DNA of 64,000 nt from CAYWWY01 sp964580185. Its GTDB lineage: Bacteria; Thermotogota; Thermotogae; MWEM01. Below, in pieces: positions 1-7,759 of the stretch. Numbering within the stretch: the first letter of the stretch is position 1; every line of letters starts with the position of its first letter. The position numbers and the translations under genes were made by a program. The stretch is from positions 1 to 64,000 of the forward strand of contig CAZOJQ010000011.1 of NCBI GenBank assembly GCA_964580185.1, read 5' to 3'. The notes under the pieces are model-generated. The model worked only from the letters and a program-made list of their open reading frames with translations, was not told the origin of the DNA and did not search any database.

Positions 1-55
1 AAGCACCCCTAGTGTTCCTGAAGGGTTACAGTATGGTGAATCTAGGTGGTTGGCT

Positions 56-1306
56 CTAACGGATCAACAGAAGGGTTACATCGTTCACATTTGTGCCTGT
101 TGGACCGGTAATCAGAAGAGCATCGATCGCCTTCAATCCATGATAGGTATCATTATCCACAAGCACCTTCCACGGGTCGATACCCAATAGGCAAAGCTTA
201 TCGAAGGATTGGCCATCCACGATTCCCCCCGCGGCATCGGTCGGACCATCCGTTCCATCCGTACCTACGGAAGCAATGACTACAGAGTCCATCCCCTGAA
301 TTCCCAAAGCTGCTGAAAATGCAAGTTCCTGATTCCGGCCTCCTTTTCCTAAGCCTCGAACCTGGACAACTGTCTCTCCTCCCGCGATGATCGCGCAAGG
401 GGGGGCCAAAGGATGATTCTGTTTCTTGATCTCTCGCGCAATGGCACTCATGAATCGGCCCGCTTCCCGGGCTTCGCAATCCAAGGTTGTAGTCAGAATC
501 ATGGGAGAATACCCCAACTGACACGCTGCTTCCTTGGCTGCAAGACATGCTTGAGTCACACTACCGATGATCTGGTTCTCCGTATTGAATAGCGCTTTCG
601 GCGTCTCAATCATCAAACAAGCTGCCATCTGTTCCGATTGGGGGATTTTGTATTTCCGAACAATAGACTGCGCCTCTTGGGAGGTACTAGCGTCCGGAAA
701 AGCCGGTCCGGACGCAATCGTATCCATACGGTCCCCCAGACAATCCGACAAGAGAAACGCATAGATGGATCGAGGGAAGACTGTTTCCGCGAATCGACCG
801 CCTTTGACTTGGGAAAGGTGTTTGCGGACGCAATTCATCTCGATAATCCCAGCCCCGCTATTCACAAGGGATCGGTTCGTCTCCATGATCTCATGTAAAG
901 AGATTCCCTCCATAGGGAGTTCGAACAGAGCGCTCCCTCCCCCAGACACGAGAAAAAGGATCGGAATATCCCTGTTCAGATTCAAAACACGTTCGAGAAC
1001 GGTCTTTGTCGCGCGAAGCGTGTTTTCGTCGGGGACAGGATGGCCCGCTTCGAAGATTTCGATCCCGGGAATCGCTCCTTCCGAATGTTCGTACTTTGTA
1101 ATCACGATTCCACCCATGATTTTCTTACCCAAAGCTTTTTTGGCCGCATATGCCATTCGCCAGGCCGCTTTCCCGATCGCAACCAAAAACAGATCACTTT
1201 CCCACGCGCGATGTTCAAGCTCCTTTATGACCGCTTCATCCGGTAGGACTCTTTGGATCGCATGGCGAATGATGAACCGGGCATCCTGATCCACAGAATG
1301 CGTCAT
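56..1306 (-). CDS. Glycerate 2-kinase (DUF4147/MOFRL family)
   Basis: This 416-residue protein matches the class II glycerate kinase family, which makes 2-phosphoglycerate from glycerate and ATP in the cytoplasm. The N-terminal half is the DUF4147 Rossmann-like domain, with the glycine-rich LVSGGGSALFE near residue 120. The C-terminal MOFRL domain ends in GTDGTDGPTDAAGG near residue 350, a hallmark of the family. The length is normal. The start ATG overlaps the stop of the upstream yjbQ gene by four bases (ATGA), so the two are probably translationally coupled. The gene is last in a three-gene minus-strand operon. Glycerate may come from serine catabolism or from glycosylglycerate solutes; genes relevant to both occur elsewhere in the window, but that link is inference. 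Confidence 0.93.
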   Translation of the reverse strand: MTHSVDQDARFIIRHAIQRVLPDEAVIKELEHRAWESDLFLVAIGKAAWRMAYAAKKALGKKIMGGIVITKYEHSEGAIPGIEIFEAGHPVPDENTLRATKTVLERVLNLNRDIPILFLVSGGGSALFELPMEGISLHEIMETNRSLVNSGAGIIEMNCVRKHLSQVKGGRFAETVFPRSIYAFLLSDCLGDRMDTIASGPAFPDASTSQEAQSIVRKYKIPQSEQMAACLMIETPKALFNTENQIIGSVTQACLAAKEAACQLGYSPMILTTTLDCEAREAGRFMSAIAREIKKQNHPLAPPCAIIAGGETVVQVRGLGKGGRNQELAFSAALGIQGMDSVVIASVGTDGTDGPTDAAGGIVDGQSFDKLCLLGIDPWKVLVDNDTYHGLKAIDALLITGPTGTNVNDVTLLLIR

Positions 1307-1725
1307 CCCTGTTCACCCATGATTTGAACGATAATGGTTCGTTCTCGCTGCCGATTATCATGGTCGACAAGCACGATTTGCTGCCAAGTGCCCAAGGCCA
1401 TCTTCCCATCGATAATCGGAACTGTGAGCGCAGGACCCATTATAGTCGCGCGCAGATGGGAAAAACCGTTATCGTCCCCCCATGTCTGACTATGGTGCGA
1501 AATCGCATCCGAAGGAATCACCTTTTCCAGCAAATCTTGCAGATCTTGCACCAAAGCCGGTTCATACTCCATTGTGGTAATAGACAACGTTGACCCGACT
1601 GCGAAAATATGGACCAATCCTTCCCTACATGGGTTTTCGTCCAGGATCTGCTGTACGGAAGGAGTGAGATTTTGGATATCGGAATACCCTTTTGTGCGAA
1701 TCTGGATCATTTGCGTCCGAACCAT
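1303..1725 (-). CDS. YjbQ/UPF0047 family protein
   Basis: A 140-residue protein of the YjbQ (UPF0047) family, small single-domain proteins reported to have weak thiamine-phosphate synthase activity. The family signatures are visible: VGSTLSITTMEYEP, HSQTWGDDNGFSHLRA and GTWQQIVLVDHD, the last being the usual C-terminal GTWQ motif. I chose the ATG at 1725 because the sequence GAGGTGATGCCG, which also contains the stop of the upstream peptidase, puts a Shine-Dalgarno element at good spacing. A GTG at 1734 is possible but too close to that element. It is the middle gene of a tightly packed operon. Its physiological role here cannot be told from sequence. Confidence 0.9.
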   Translation of the reverse strand: MVRTQMIQIRTKGYSDIQNLTPSVQQILDENPCREGLVHIFAVGSTLSITTMEYEPALVQDLQDLLEKVIPSDAISHHSQTWGDDNGFSHLRATIMGPALTVPIIDGKMALGTWQQIVLVDHDNRQRERTIIVQIMGEQG

Positions 1726-1730
1726 CGGCA

Positions 1731-2834
1731 TCACCTCGTAAGAATCATCATGTCCGGTCTTTGAACAACCATACCGTTTAACTCAAAGGAAAGGCAAGGC
1801 CATTGGCTGTCTTTGGGGAAAGAGACGATTTCATTTTCATCATCTCGAATCAAGACCGTATCTTCGGATTTGGTTCCGGTAATGGTAGGATTCCAAGCTA
1901 CGGCGTATCCCGATTGCAGAACCCAATCAGAGGAAGGGGAAGCGGTCTGTTCTCGGGCATTGTATCCAGCGATCCCCCCCTGATGATGTCTTTTCCACTC
2001 CTCAGGATACCCAGCCTTTTCATATGATTTCTGGATTTTCCCAAGGACCTCGTTCAAACGGATTCCGGGCCGTGAATGAGCAATTGCGACCGCATCGATC
2101 CATGCGTTCTGGTTATGCTGATCTTGGATATCATCATCCAACCCAAATCGGGCGCTTCGGGTTGCGGATACAACAAGTCCCTTTTTTCGTGCGCAAATGC
2201 TAAAGAAGAAATTCCTTCCAACCTCGACCGCTCTCGGCAGATTATGACGATATCGTCGCGCGCTATCCTCGCCAAAAACGAGGATCAGGATCGGATCAAT
2301 CCCGCGTTCGATCAAAGCCTTTGCGATCATTCCCTGTACCGCTGTTTCCGTCTGTTCTGGATGGATCGAATGGACTACATCTGTCAGCGTATGGTCACAA
2401 ATCCTTCCCAAGTCCCGGTAATCATTCATTTCGATATCGCTTAACATCATCCGCAAGCCAGCCAGATGATTGGACTGTTCCGTTTCAGGTTGTCCGGTGT
2501 CTGAAAGAATGCGCGCGCCATCTTTCTGAATATATTGCCAAATATCTCCTTCCCACCAGTTTCGTTCTTTCCAGGAAAAGCACTCGCGTAGCTCTGGAGG
2601 GATCTCCAACTCCTGAATCCGTCTCATTTCGATATTATCGGTATGGATTTCCACTCGATCCTTTGTAACAACGATTCCCGCTACCCCTTCAACAGAGTTC
2701 AGTGTTATGGAGTTCCGTCCTCCGAAAGTCAACCATGCAAAATTGTCACAACGGCGAATCAAGAATCCCACCGCTTCTTGTTGGTAGAGGATTTCTCGAA
2801 TCCGACGTACTTTTTCCCAAAATGCAGCCTTCAT
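1731..2834 (-). CDS. M24-family (Xaa-Pro peptidase-like) protein, degenerate metal site
   Basis: A 367-residue protein with the pita-bread M24 layout: an N-terminal creatinase-like domain (about 1-130) and a C-terminal domain (about 135-367). The usual Asp-rich metal motif (DYG...SDITRT) is replaced by FFFSICARKKGLVVSATRS, so two metal-binding aspartates appear to be missing. A His-rich stretch (KRHHQGGIAGYN) and a C-terminal SEDTVLI remain. It may be a non-peptidase member, as seen with creatinase-like proteins, or an atypical hydrolase. The ATG is preceded by GAGGAGGGC at good spacing. It is first in the operon with yjbQ and glycerate kinase, behind a minus-strand TGGTATAAT. A canonical M24 enzyme lies at 13228-14331. 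Confidence 0.78.
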   Translation of the reverse strand: MKAAFWEKVRRIREILYQQEAVGFLIRRCDNFAWLTFGGRNSITLNSVEGVAGIVVTKDRVEIHTDNIEMRRIQELEIPPELRECFSWKERNWWEGDIWQYIQKDGARILSDTGQPETEQSNHLAGLRMMLSDIEMNDYRDLGRICDHTLTDVVHSIHPEQTETAVQGMIAKALIERGIDPILILVFGEDSARRYRHNLPRAVEVGRNFFFSICARKKGLVVSATRSARFGLDDDIQDQHNQNAWIDAVAIAHSRPGIRLNEVLGKIQKSYEKAGYPEEWKRHHQGGIAGYNAREQTASPSSDWVLQSGYAVAWNPTITGTKSEDTVLIRDDENEIVSFPKDSQWPCLSFELNGMVVQRPDMMILTR

Positions 2835-2895
2835 CCATAGCCCTCCTCAATTGCATCTTTCTTCTCGCTCTCATTCGGCATTGTTGGATGATCCT

Positions 2896-2904
2896 ATTAT
2901 ACCA
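2896..2904 (-). promoter_or_regulatory. Extended -10 promoter of the M24-yjbQ-glycerate kinase operon
   Basis: The minus strand reads TGGTATAAT, a perfect extended -10 element about 60 bases upstream of the ATG at 2834. It lies back to back with the plus-strand TGGTATAAT at 2924-2932, so the two promoters share about 30 bases. Confidence 0.7.
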
Positions 2905-2923
2905 TTCTTGAACGGACTTTGTA

Positions 2924-2932
2924 TGGTATAAT
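2924..2932 (+). promoter_or_regulatory. Extended -10 promoter of the PAS-GGDEF gene
   Basis: TGGTATAAT lies 35 bases upstream of the ATG at 2968. A TTGAAC at 2908 is only 13 bases away, too close for a normal -35, so the extended -10 probably dominates. Confidence 0.7.
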
Positions 2933-2967
2933 TGCACATATTCGGAAGACCCAAAGGAGGCAAGCGG

Positions 2968-4662
2968 ATGTCAGATTCGGAGCAAACCCGAATCCAGTCT
3001 GAATTCAAAGAGAAGCTCACCCAAACGGAAGAGCTTCTTGACCGCATGATCCAAAATGTACCGGGAATTGTGTTTCGGTGCAAAGTTGACGAGCATTGGA
3101 CCATGATGTTCATCAGCGATGAAGTGGAAAAACTGACAGGGTTTCCTGCTGCTTCCTTTATCAACAATCAAGATCGATCCTTCGCAAGCATCATCCATCC
3201 TGACGATCGACATCGGGTTCAGAAAACAATTCTCAAAGCGATTCAATCTAACAAACTATACGAATTGGAATATCGGATACTCTTCCAAGATGGCACCATT
3301 CGATGGGTTCACGAGAAGGCGCAAGCGGTAAAGCTCCCGGAAGATCCCTTTCAGGCCTTGGATGGTGTGATCATTGATATTACCGAACAACGGCGCGCTG
3401 AAGAAATTTCACAACAACAAGCCACCCTGATCTCCTCGCTCATGGACACCATCCCGGATATCATCTTCTTTAAGGATTCGCGTGGAGTGTATCTGGACTG
3501 CAATACGGAGTTTACGCGGTACATCGGGTTGCCGAAAGAACAAGTGATCGGAAAAACGGACTATGACCTTTCTCCCAAAGAAGAAGCTGATTCTTTTTGG
3601 AAGAAGGATCAAATTACGATGAAAACCGGGACAACTTTGCGTTTTGAAGAATGGATCACCTACCCCGATGGAAAGCGGGTTCTTCTTGAAGTGTCCAAAA
3701 CCCCCTTTCGGGATCCAAAAGGGAAAACCATCGGAGTCATTGGAATCAGTAGGGATATCACCGAACGGGTCTCTTCGAACCGATTGATACGCGAGCTGAA
3801 TGAACGGTTGTTGACCGTCCTGAACAGCATAGAAGCCTTCATTTACATCGCGGACATGAACACCTACGATCTGCTTTTTGTCAATGAATATGGGCTCAAT
3901 GTTTGGGACAAAGGGATCATCGGAGAAAAATGCTGGAGAGTCCTTCAAAAAAATCAAGATGGACCCTGCTCATTTTGCACCAACGACAAACTGCTGAACG
4001 AAGACGGCAGTCCGACTGGGGTGTATAAATGGGAATTTCAAAACACGAAGAGCGGAGAATGGTATGAGTGCCGAGATGCGGCGGTCCGCTGGCCCAATGG
4101 GCAAATGGTTCGGATGGAGATCGCCACCAACATCACCCAACGGAAAAAGATCGAAGCGCAACTGACCCATGAAGCCATGCATGACTCCTTGACCGGAATC
4201 TTGAATCGGCGCGCAATCATCGATTCCCTTGAAAAAGAACTCGCCCGAGCCAATCGGGATCAGACGTTGATCAGTGTGGCCATGATCGATCTGGATCATT
4301 TCAAACAGGTCAATGACACCTTTGGCCACGGCACGGGCGACGATGTGCTCAGGCAATTTACTCAACGCGTCCGATCCAATCTCAGAAAGTATGATCTGTT
4401 GGGTCGGATGGGTGGTGACGAATTTTTGATTGTTGCCCCCGCGTGGGAATCGAGTTTACACAATACCCTGTATCAGCGGATTTGGGAATGCATTCGAAAT
4501 CAACCGTTTCAGATTGGAACCAAATCCATTCCGATCACTGTAAGCATAGGAATCACATTTGGTACTGGCGATACATCGGTCGACAAACTGCTTTCTCAAG
4601 CCGACAAAGCCTTATATCGCGCCAAAAAAACCGGGCGTGACCGTTTTGTCCTTTCCGATTGA
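2968..4662 (+). CDS. Triple-PAS diguanylate cyclase (GGDEF)
   Basis: A 564-residue soluble sensor enzyme predicted to make cyclic-di-GMP from two GTP. It has three PAS-type sensor domains (about 15-140, 150-265 and 275-390), each ending in a typical DITE/NITQ PAC-like boundary, followed by a GGDEF domain (about 405-564). The active-site loop is an intact GGDEF, preceded five residues upstream by RKYD, the RxxD inhibitory site for product feedback. No transmembrane segment or signal peptide is seen, so sensing is cytoplasmic. Cys residues in the third PAS (CSFCTND) hint at a redox or metal signal, but this is speculative. The start is the ATG after AAAGGAGGCAAGCGG rather than an in-frame codon at 2932. 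No c-di-GMP receptor gene lies next to it. Confidence 0.93.
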   Translation: MSDSEQTRIQSEFKEKLTQTEELLDRMIQNVPGIVFRCKVDEHWTMMFISDEVEKLTGFPAASFINNQDRSFASIIHPDDRHRVQKTILKAIQSNKLYELEYRILFQDGTIRWVHEKAQAVKLPEDPFQALDGVIIDITEQRRAEEISQQQATLISSLMDTIPDIIFFKDSRGVYLDCNTEFTRYIGLPKEQVIGKTDYDLSPKEEADSFWKKDQITMKTGTTLRFEEWITYPDGKRVLLEVSKTPFRDPKGKTIGVIGISRDITERVSSNRLIRELNERLLTVLNSIEAFIYIADMNTYDLLFVNEYGLNVWDKGIIGEKCWRVLQKNQDGPCSFCTNDKLLNEDGSPTGVYKWEFQNTKSGEWYECRDAAVRWPNGQMVRMEIATNITQRKKIEAQLTHEAMHDSLTGILNRRAIIDSLEKELARANRDQTLISVAMIDLDHFKQVNDTFGHGTGDDVLRQFTQRVRSNLRKYDLLGRMGGDEFLIVAPAWESSLHNTLYQRIWECIRNQPFQIGTKSIPITVSIGITFGTGDTSVDKLLSQADKALYRAKKTGRDRFVLSD

Positions 4663-4680
4663 TGGATCGGATAAGAGCGC

Positions 4681-4697
4681 GGATCAAATCTTGATCC
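4681..4697. repeat. Small inverted repeat between the GGDEF and rubrerythrin-like genes
   Basis: GGATCAA-ATC-TTGATCC is a perfect 7-bp stem with a 3-base loop, 19 bases after the GGDEF stop. ATAAG (4671-4675) and CTTAT (4712-4716) flank it and could extend the structure imperfectly. No U-tract follows, so it may stabilise the mRNA 3' end rather than terminate. Confidence 0.4.
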
Positions 4698-4750
4698 ATG
4701 ATCTCTGAGCGCTTATAGAAACCCAGATCACTAAGAATCCTTGGGATTTT

Positions 4751-4759
4751 TGATATAAT
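4751..4759 (+). promoter_or_regulatory. Extended -10 promoter of the rubrerythrin-like gene
   Basis: TGATATAAT matches the extended -10 consensus, 54 bases before the ATG at 4813. It could also drive arcC and genes downstream, because no strong terminator lies between them. Confidence 0.6.
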
Positions 4760-4812
4760 AGCAAGGAACAATCATCCCCAACCAATCGAAATCATAAACA
4801 GGAGGTATGGAT

Positions 4813-5244
4813 ATGGAATTGCAGGACCTATTGAATGTGGCTCTGAAGATCGAGTCAACCGGATACGAAAATTACAGCCGCCTTGCAGAACGTTCTTCGG
4901 GAGAAATGGCGGTCTTCTTTCAAGAAATGGCAAATCAGGAAAAAAAACACAGGGAAATTTTTCAAGACCTCTTTTCGAACATGCCCAAACCCAGCCAGGG
5001 ACAATGGGTAGATGAAGAAAACGCTGGCTACCTAATGGCATTCGCTCAAACCTCAATCTTTCCCAAACTGAACGCGCCGCTTCCCCAAAGTGTGAATGAA
5101 GCCATCCAAAAGGCTATTGAAGTGGAAAAAGACAGCATTCTCTTTTATAACGATCTCCAAGTCTTCTTCCCCCAGAAAGAAGCACTGCAATCCATCATCG
5201 ATGAGGAAAAACGACACATGAAAGATTTGCTGAAACGGCTTTAA
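4813..5244 (+). CDS. Ferritin-like / rubrerythrin-family di-iron protein
   Basis: A 143-residue all-helical protein of the rubrerythrin/ferritin-like superfamily. Two ExxH motifs are visible (EKKH near residue 45 and EEKRH near residue 133), with additional Glu residues on the partner helices (KIESTGYENY and EVEKDSILFY), as expected for a four-helix di-iron site. It lacks the C-terminal rubredoxin domain of classical rubrerythrin, so it probably works with a separate electron donor in peroxide or oxygen defence or in iron handling. GGAGGT abuts an upstream ATG at 4807 and is correctly spaced for the second ATG at 4813, which I chose. It precedes arcC by 43 bases. Confidence 0.88.
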   Translation: MELQDLLNVALKIESTGYENYSRLAERSSGEMAVFFQEMANQEKKHREIFQDLFSNMPKPSQGQWVDEENAGYLMAFAQTSIFPKLNAPLPQSVNEAIQKAIEVEKDSILFYNDLQVFFPQKEALQSIIDEEKRHMKDLLKRL

Positions 5245-5287
5245 GCCTTGACATGATCACTCACACAACTAGGAGGAACCCATAACC

Positions 5288-6235
5288 ATGCAAAAAAAGC
5301 TGGCTGTCATTGCAATTGGGGGTAATGCCCTAAACAAACCGGGAGAAAAAGCAACTTCCGAGAATATGTTCCGCAATTTGGATCATAGCATTCCGTTTTT
5401 GGCGCGAATGCTCAAAGAATCCTACGATGTGGTCATCACCCACGGAAATGGTCCCCAGGTGGGGAATATTCTCATCCAACAAGAGCTCGCCAAAGAGAAG
5501 ATCCCGCCATTTCCAATCGACATCAACGATGCGCAGACCCAAGGAAGTTTGGGTTATATGATTGCTCAATCATTACGCAACCACCTCGAAAAAATTGGCC
5601 ACCCACGACCGATCTGCCCTTTAGTTACGCAAATCGTCGTTGATGAGCACGATCCAGCTTTCGCCCACCCCACCAAACCAGTAGGTCCCTTTTATGCAGA
5701 AGAAGAATCCAAAGAACTTGCGCGCACCATGGGATGGGAGATGGTCGAAGACGCGGGCAGAGGATACCGCAGAGTTGTGCCCTCTCCCCAACCGTTGGAC
5801 ATTATTGAGAAAGAGGGTATCAAGCATCTGATTGAAGCGGATGTAATCGTCATTGCAGCCGGTGGGGGGGGAATCCCGGTACGGAAGGACAGCGACAATC
5901 TGTTGCATGGCGTTGAAGCCGTCATTGACAAAGACAGAGCATCTGCCCTTTTGGCTGAAGAAATCGAGGCGGACGAGTTGATCATCCTTACAGGGGTTGA
6001 CAAAGTATGCCTCCGGTTCGGAAAACCGGACCAAAAAGAGTTGAACACACTAACCGTTTCAGAAGCAAACCGATATCTGAGCGAAGGCGAGTTCCCCAAA
6101 GGGAGTATGGGTCCCAAAATCCAAGCCGCTGTCTCCTTTGTCTCTCGTACCGGAAAGGACTGTCTCATCACTTCAATCGAAAAACTGGAAGAAGGGTTAC
6201 TGGAAAAAACGGGCACCCGGATTATATCGGGTTAA
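5288..6235 (+). CDS. arcC: Carbamate kinase
   Basis: A 315-residue carbamate kinase (amino-acid kinase fold), which interconverts carbamoyl phosphate plus ADP with carbamate plus ATP. Diagnostic motifs are the N-terminal GGNALNKPGEKAT, THGNGPQVGN near residue 52, DKDRASALLAEE and LTGVDKVCL in the nucleotide-binding half, and GSMGPKIQAA near residue 275. The length is exactly that of the family. AGGAGGAACCC precedes the ATG. In fermenters this enzyme makes ATP at the end of the arginine deiminase, agmatine or purine/oxamate routes. No partner genes of those routes are in the window, so its substrate source is unknown. The degenerate regulator gene follows immediately. Confidence 0.96.
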   Translation: MQKKLAVIAIGGNALNKPGEKATSENMFRNLDHSIPFLARMLKESYDVVITHGNGPQVGNILIQQELAKEKIPPFPIDINDAQTQGSLGYMIAQSLRNHLEKIGHPRPICPLVTQIVVDEHDPAFAHPTKPVGPFYAEEESKELARTMGWEMVEDAGRGYRRVVPSPQPLDIIEKEGIKHLIEADVIVIAAGGGGIPVRKDSDNLLHGVEAVIDKDRASALLAEEIEADELIILTGVDKVCLRFGKPDQKELNTLTVSEANRYLSEGEFPKGSMGPKIQAAVSFVSRTGKDCLITSIEKLEEGLLEKTGTRIISG

Positions 6236-6248
6236 TCAAGGAGGATTC

Positions 6249-7469
6249 GTGCTAAAGGTCTTTGTCGATCAGCATTTGCAATCTGTCTTCGAGGAAATCA
6301 CCGTGCAATTCCGCAAAAAGGTCTTTTTCGGTTTCAATGGCGCGGAAGGCATTCCTCAAGAAGCGTGGGATATGGTTGTCCTATCCGACGGATTTTTCGA
6401 TGGTTCCCTTGAACTGGAAAAGACCAAAACCTCTTTCCCCTTTGCCCAGGTCTTCTTCTTGCCGATTTCCAAAGCTTCTCCATCGATCCACGATTCCAAG
6501 GTTTTTATCTACGAAAACCATCACACCCTTGTAAACAACTGTGTTTCTTTACTCCAGTGGATCTCGCAGTCGATGGAGTATAGACACTTTTACCAACAAG
6601 CGCGTTTCTCGGATCACGCCTTTTTCCACGGACCTTCCATGCACGCGTTTCTCCACACGCTCAAACACCGCGAATGGTCTCCATATCCGATCCTGTTTGT
6701 CTCCGAACCAGGGATTGATCGCTTCATCTATGCCCAATACCTAGTTCCCGATTGTGTCGTCAAACCCCTACGATTGAGCCTGATTCCTCGAAACCAATTG
6801 CTTCTGACCCTTTTTGGAGACTCCTTCTCACCCGGTGTTTTCTCCAAACCTTTACAGGGACTCTTTCTGGATGATATGCATGTTCTGAACCGAGAGGATC
6901 TTTCCCTCCTATACACACTTCTGACCAATCGAGGCAAACGGATTGGCGCGCACGAGATATCCGGCCATTACCCTGTGCTTTTGGGCGCAGAAAAAGAGGC
7001 AAATGATGAAGAATCGGATCTTCGTTTCTTATCTGGCATGGTGGACGTCGTCGATATCCCCTCGATCCGACAACGCAAAGAAGATATCCCCTACATTCTC
7101 AGTAAACTGGTCAATGACCTCAGCCAAAAGATCAACAAGCACATTTCTCTTCCAGAAGAAAGCCTTTGGGAAATGGTCAAGGAGTTTCCCTGGTCGGGTA
7201 ATGAACAGGAACTAGTGGACTTTGCGCAGAAAATGATTATGAACGGTCCAATTGAAGCCATTCAACAACTCATCGATCAAATGGAAGGCATCCAATACGC
7301 CAACCAGATTCCCAAACTCAATCCCTTTTTAAGTCAACTACGGGAGAATGTAGAACGGATCTTGGTTGAAAAAGCCATGATCACAACTGACAAGAACAGA
7401 AAGAAGGCGGCTTCTATTCTGGGGATTTCATACAAATCCCTGTGCAAGAAGATCAAAGAGGTTGAATGA
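6249..7469 (+). CDS. Degenerate sigma-54-activator-like regulator with Fis-type HTH
   Basis: A 406-residue protein with the layout of a bacterial enhancer-binding protein. It has an N-terminal receiver-like region (1-105), an AAA+-like region (about 125-330) and a C-terminal Fis-type helix-turn-helix (about 370-403, KKAASILGISYKSLCKKI). The AAA+ core is degenerate: the Walker A position reads SEPGIDRF, GAFTGA is replaced by SFSPGVF, and only a Walker B-like GLFLDDM and the lid motif IPSIRQRKEDIP with WSGNEQEL survive. It is therefore unlikely to hydrolyse ATP or to remodel sigma-54 polymerase. The GTG start at 6249 follows AAGGAGGA. It lies between arcC and acylphosphatase, so it may control this operon. 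Confidence 0.75.
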   Translation: MLKVFVDQHLQSVFEEITVQFRKKVFFGFNGAEGIPQEAWDMVVLSDGFFDGSLELEKTKTSFPFAQVFFLPISKASPSIHDSKVFIYENHHTLVNNCVSLLQWISQSMEYRHFYQQARFSDHAFFHGPSMHAFLHTLKHREWSPYPILFVSEPGIDRFIYAQYLVPDCVVKPLRLSLIPRNQLLLTLFGDSFSPGVFSKPLQGLFLDDMHVLNREDLSLLYTLLTNRGKRIGAHEISGHYPVLLGAEKEANDEESDLRFLSGMVDVVDIPSIRQRKEDIPYILSKLVNDLSQKINKHISLPEESLWEMVKEFPWSGNEQELVDFAQKMIMNGPIEAIQQLIDQMEGIQYANQIPKLNPFLSQLRENVERILVEKAMITTDKNRKKAASILGISYKSLCKKIKEVE

Positions 7470-7738
7470 AAGCCTACCGTCATATCGTCAAGGGAATTGT
7501 GCAGGGCGTGGGATTTCGGTACTTTGTTGTCCAACAAGCAACACGGTTGGGATTAACAGGGTATGTGAAAAACCGGCTCGATAGGAGCGTTGAAGTCTAT
7601 CTAGAAGGACCGGAAGACGGTTGTATACACATGGAACGACTGCTCCGAATCGGTCCTTCCTCCGCGCAGGTCAGGGAAATTGAAACGGAACCTTGCATAC
7701 CAACAAACCAATGGGATTCGTTTCAGGTAGTATTTTGA
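7466..7738 (+). CDS. acyP: Acylphosphatase
   Basis: A 90-residue acylphosphatase, which hydrolyses acyl phosphates such as carbamoyl phosphate, acetyl phosphate and 1,3-bisphosphoglycerate. The catalytic Arg lies in GIVQGVGFRYF and the catalytic Asn in GYVKNR, both at the conserved spacing, and the length is typical. Its ATG overlaps the stop of the upstream regulator by four bases. Sitting two genes from carbamate kinase, it may limit spillover of carbamoyl phosphate, but that is only suggested by context. Confidence 0.95.
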   Translation: MKAYRHIVKGIVQGVGFRYFVVQQATRLGLTGYVKNRLDRSVEVYLEGPEDGCIHMERLLRIGPSSAQVREIETEPCIPTNQWDSFQVVF

Positions 7739-7759
7739 GCCATAAGAAAGGATGATACC

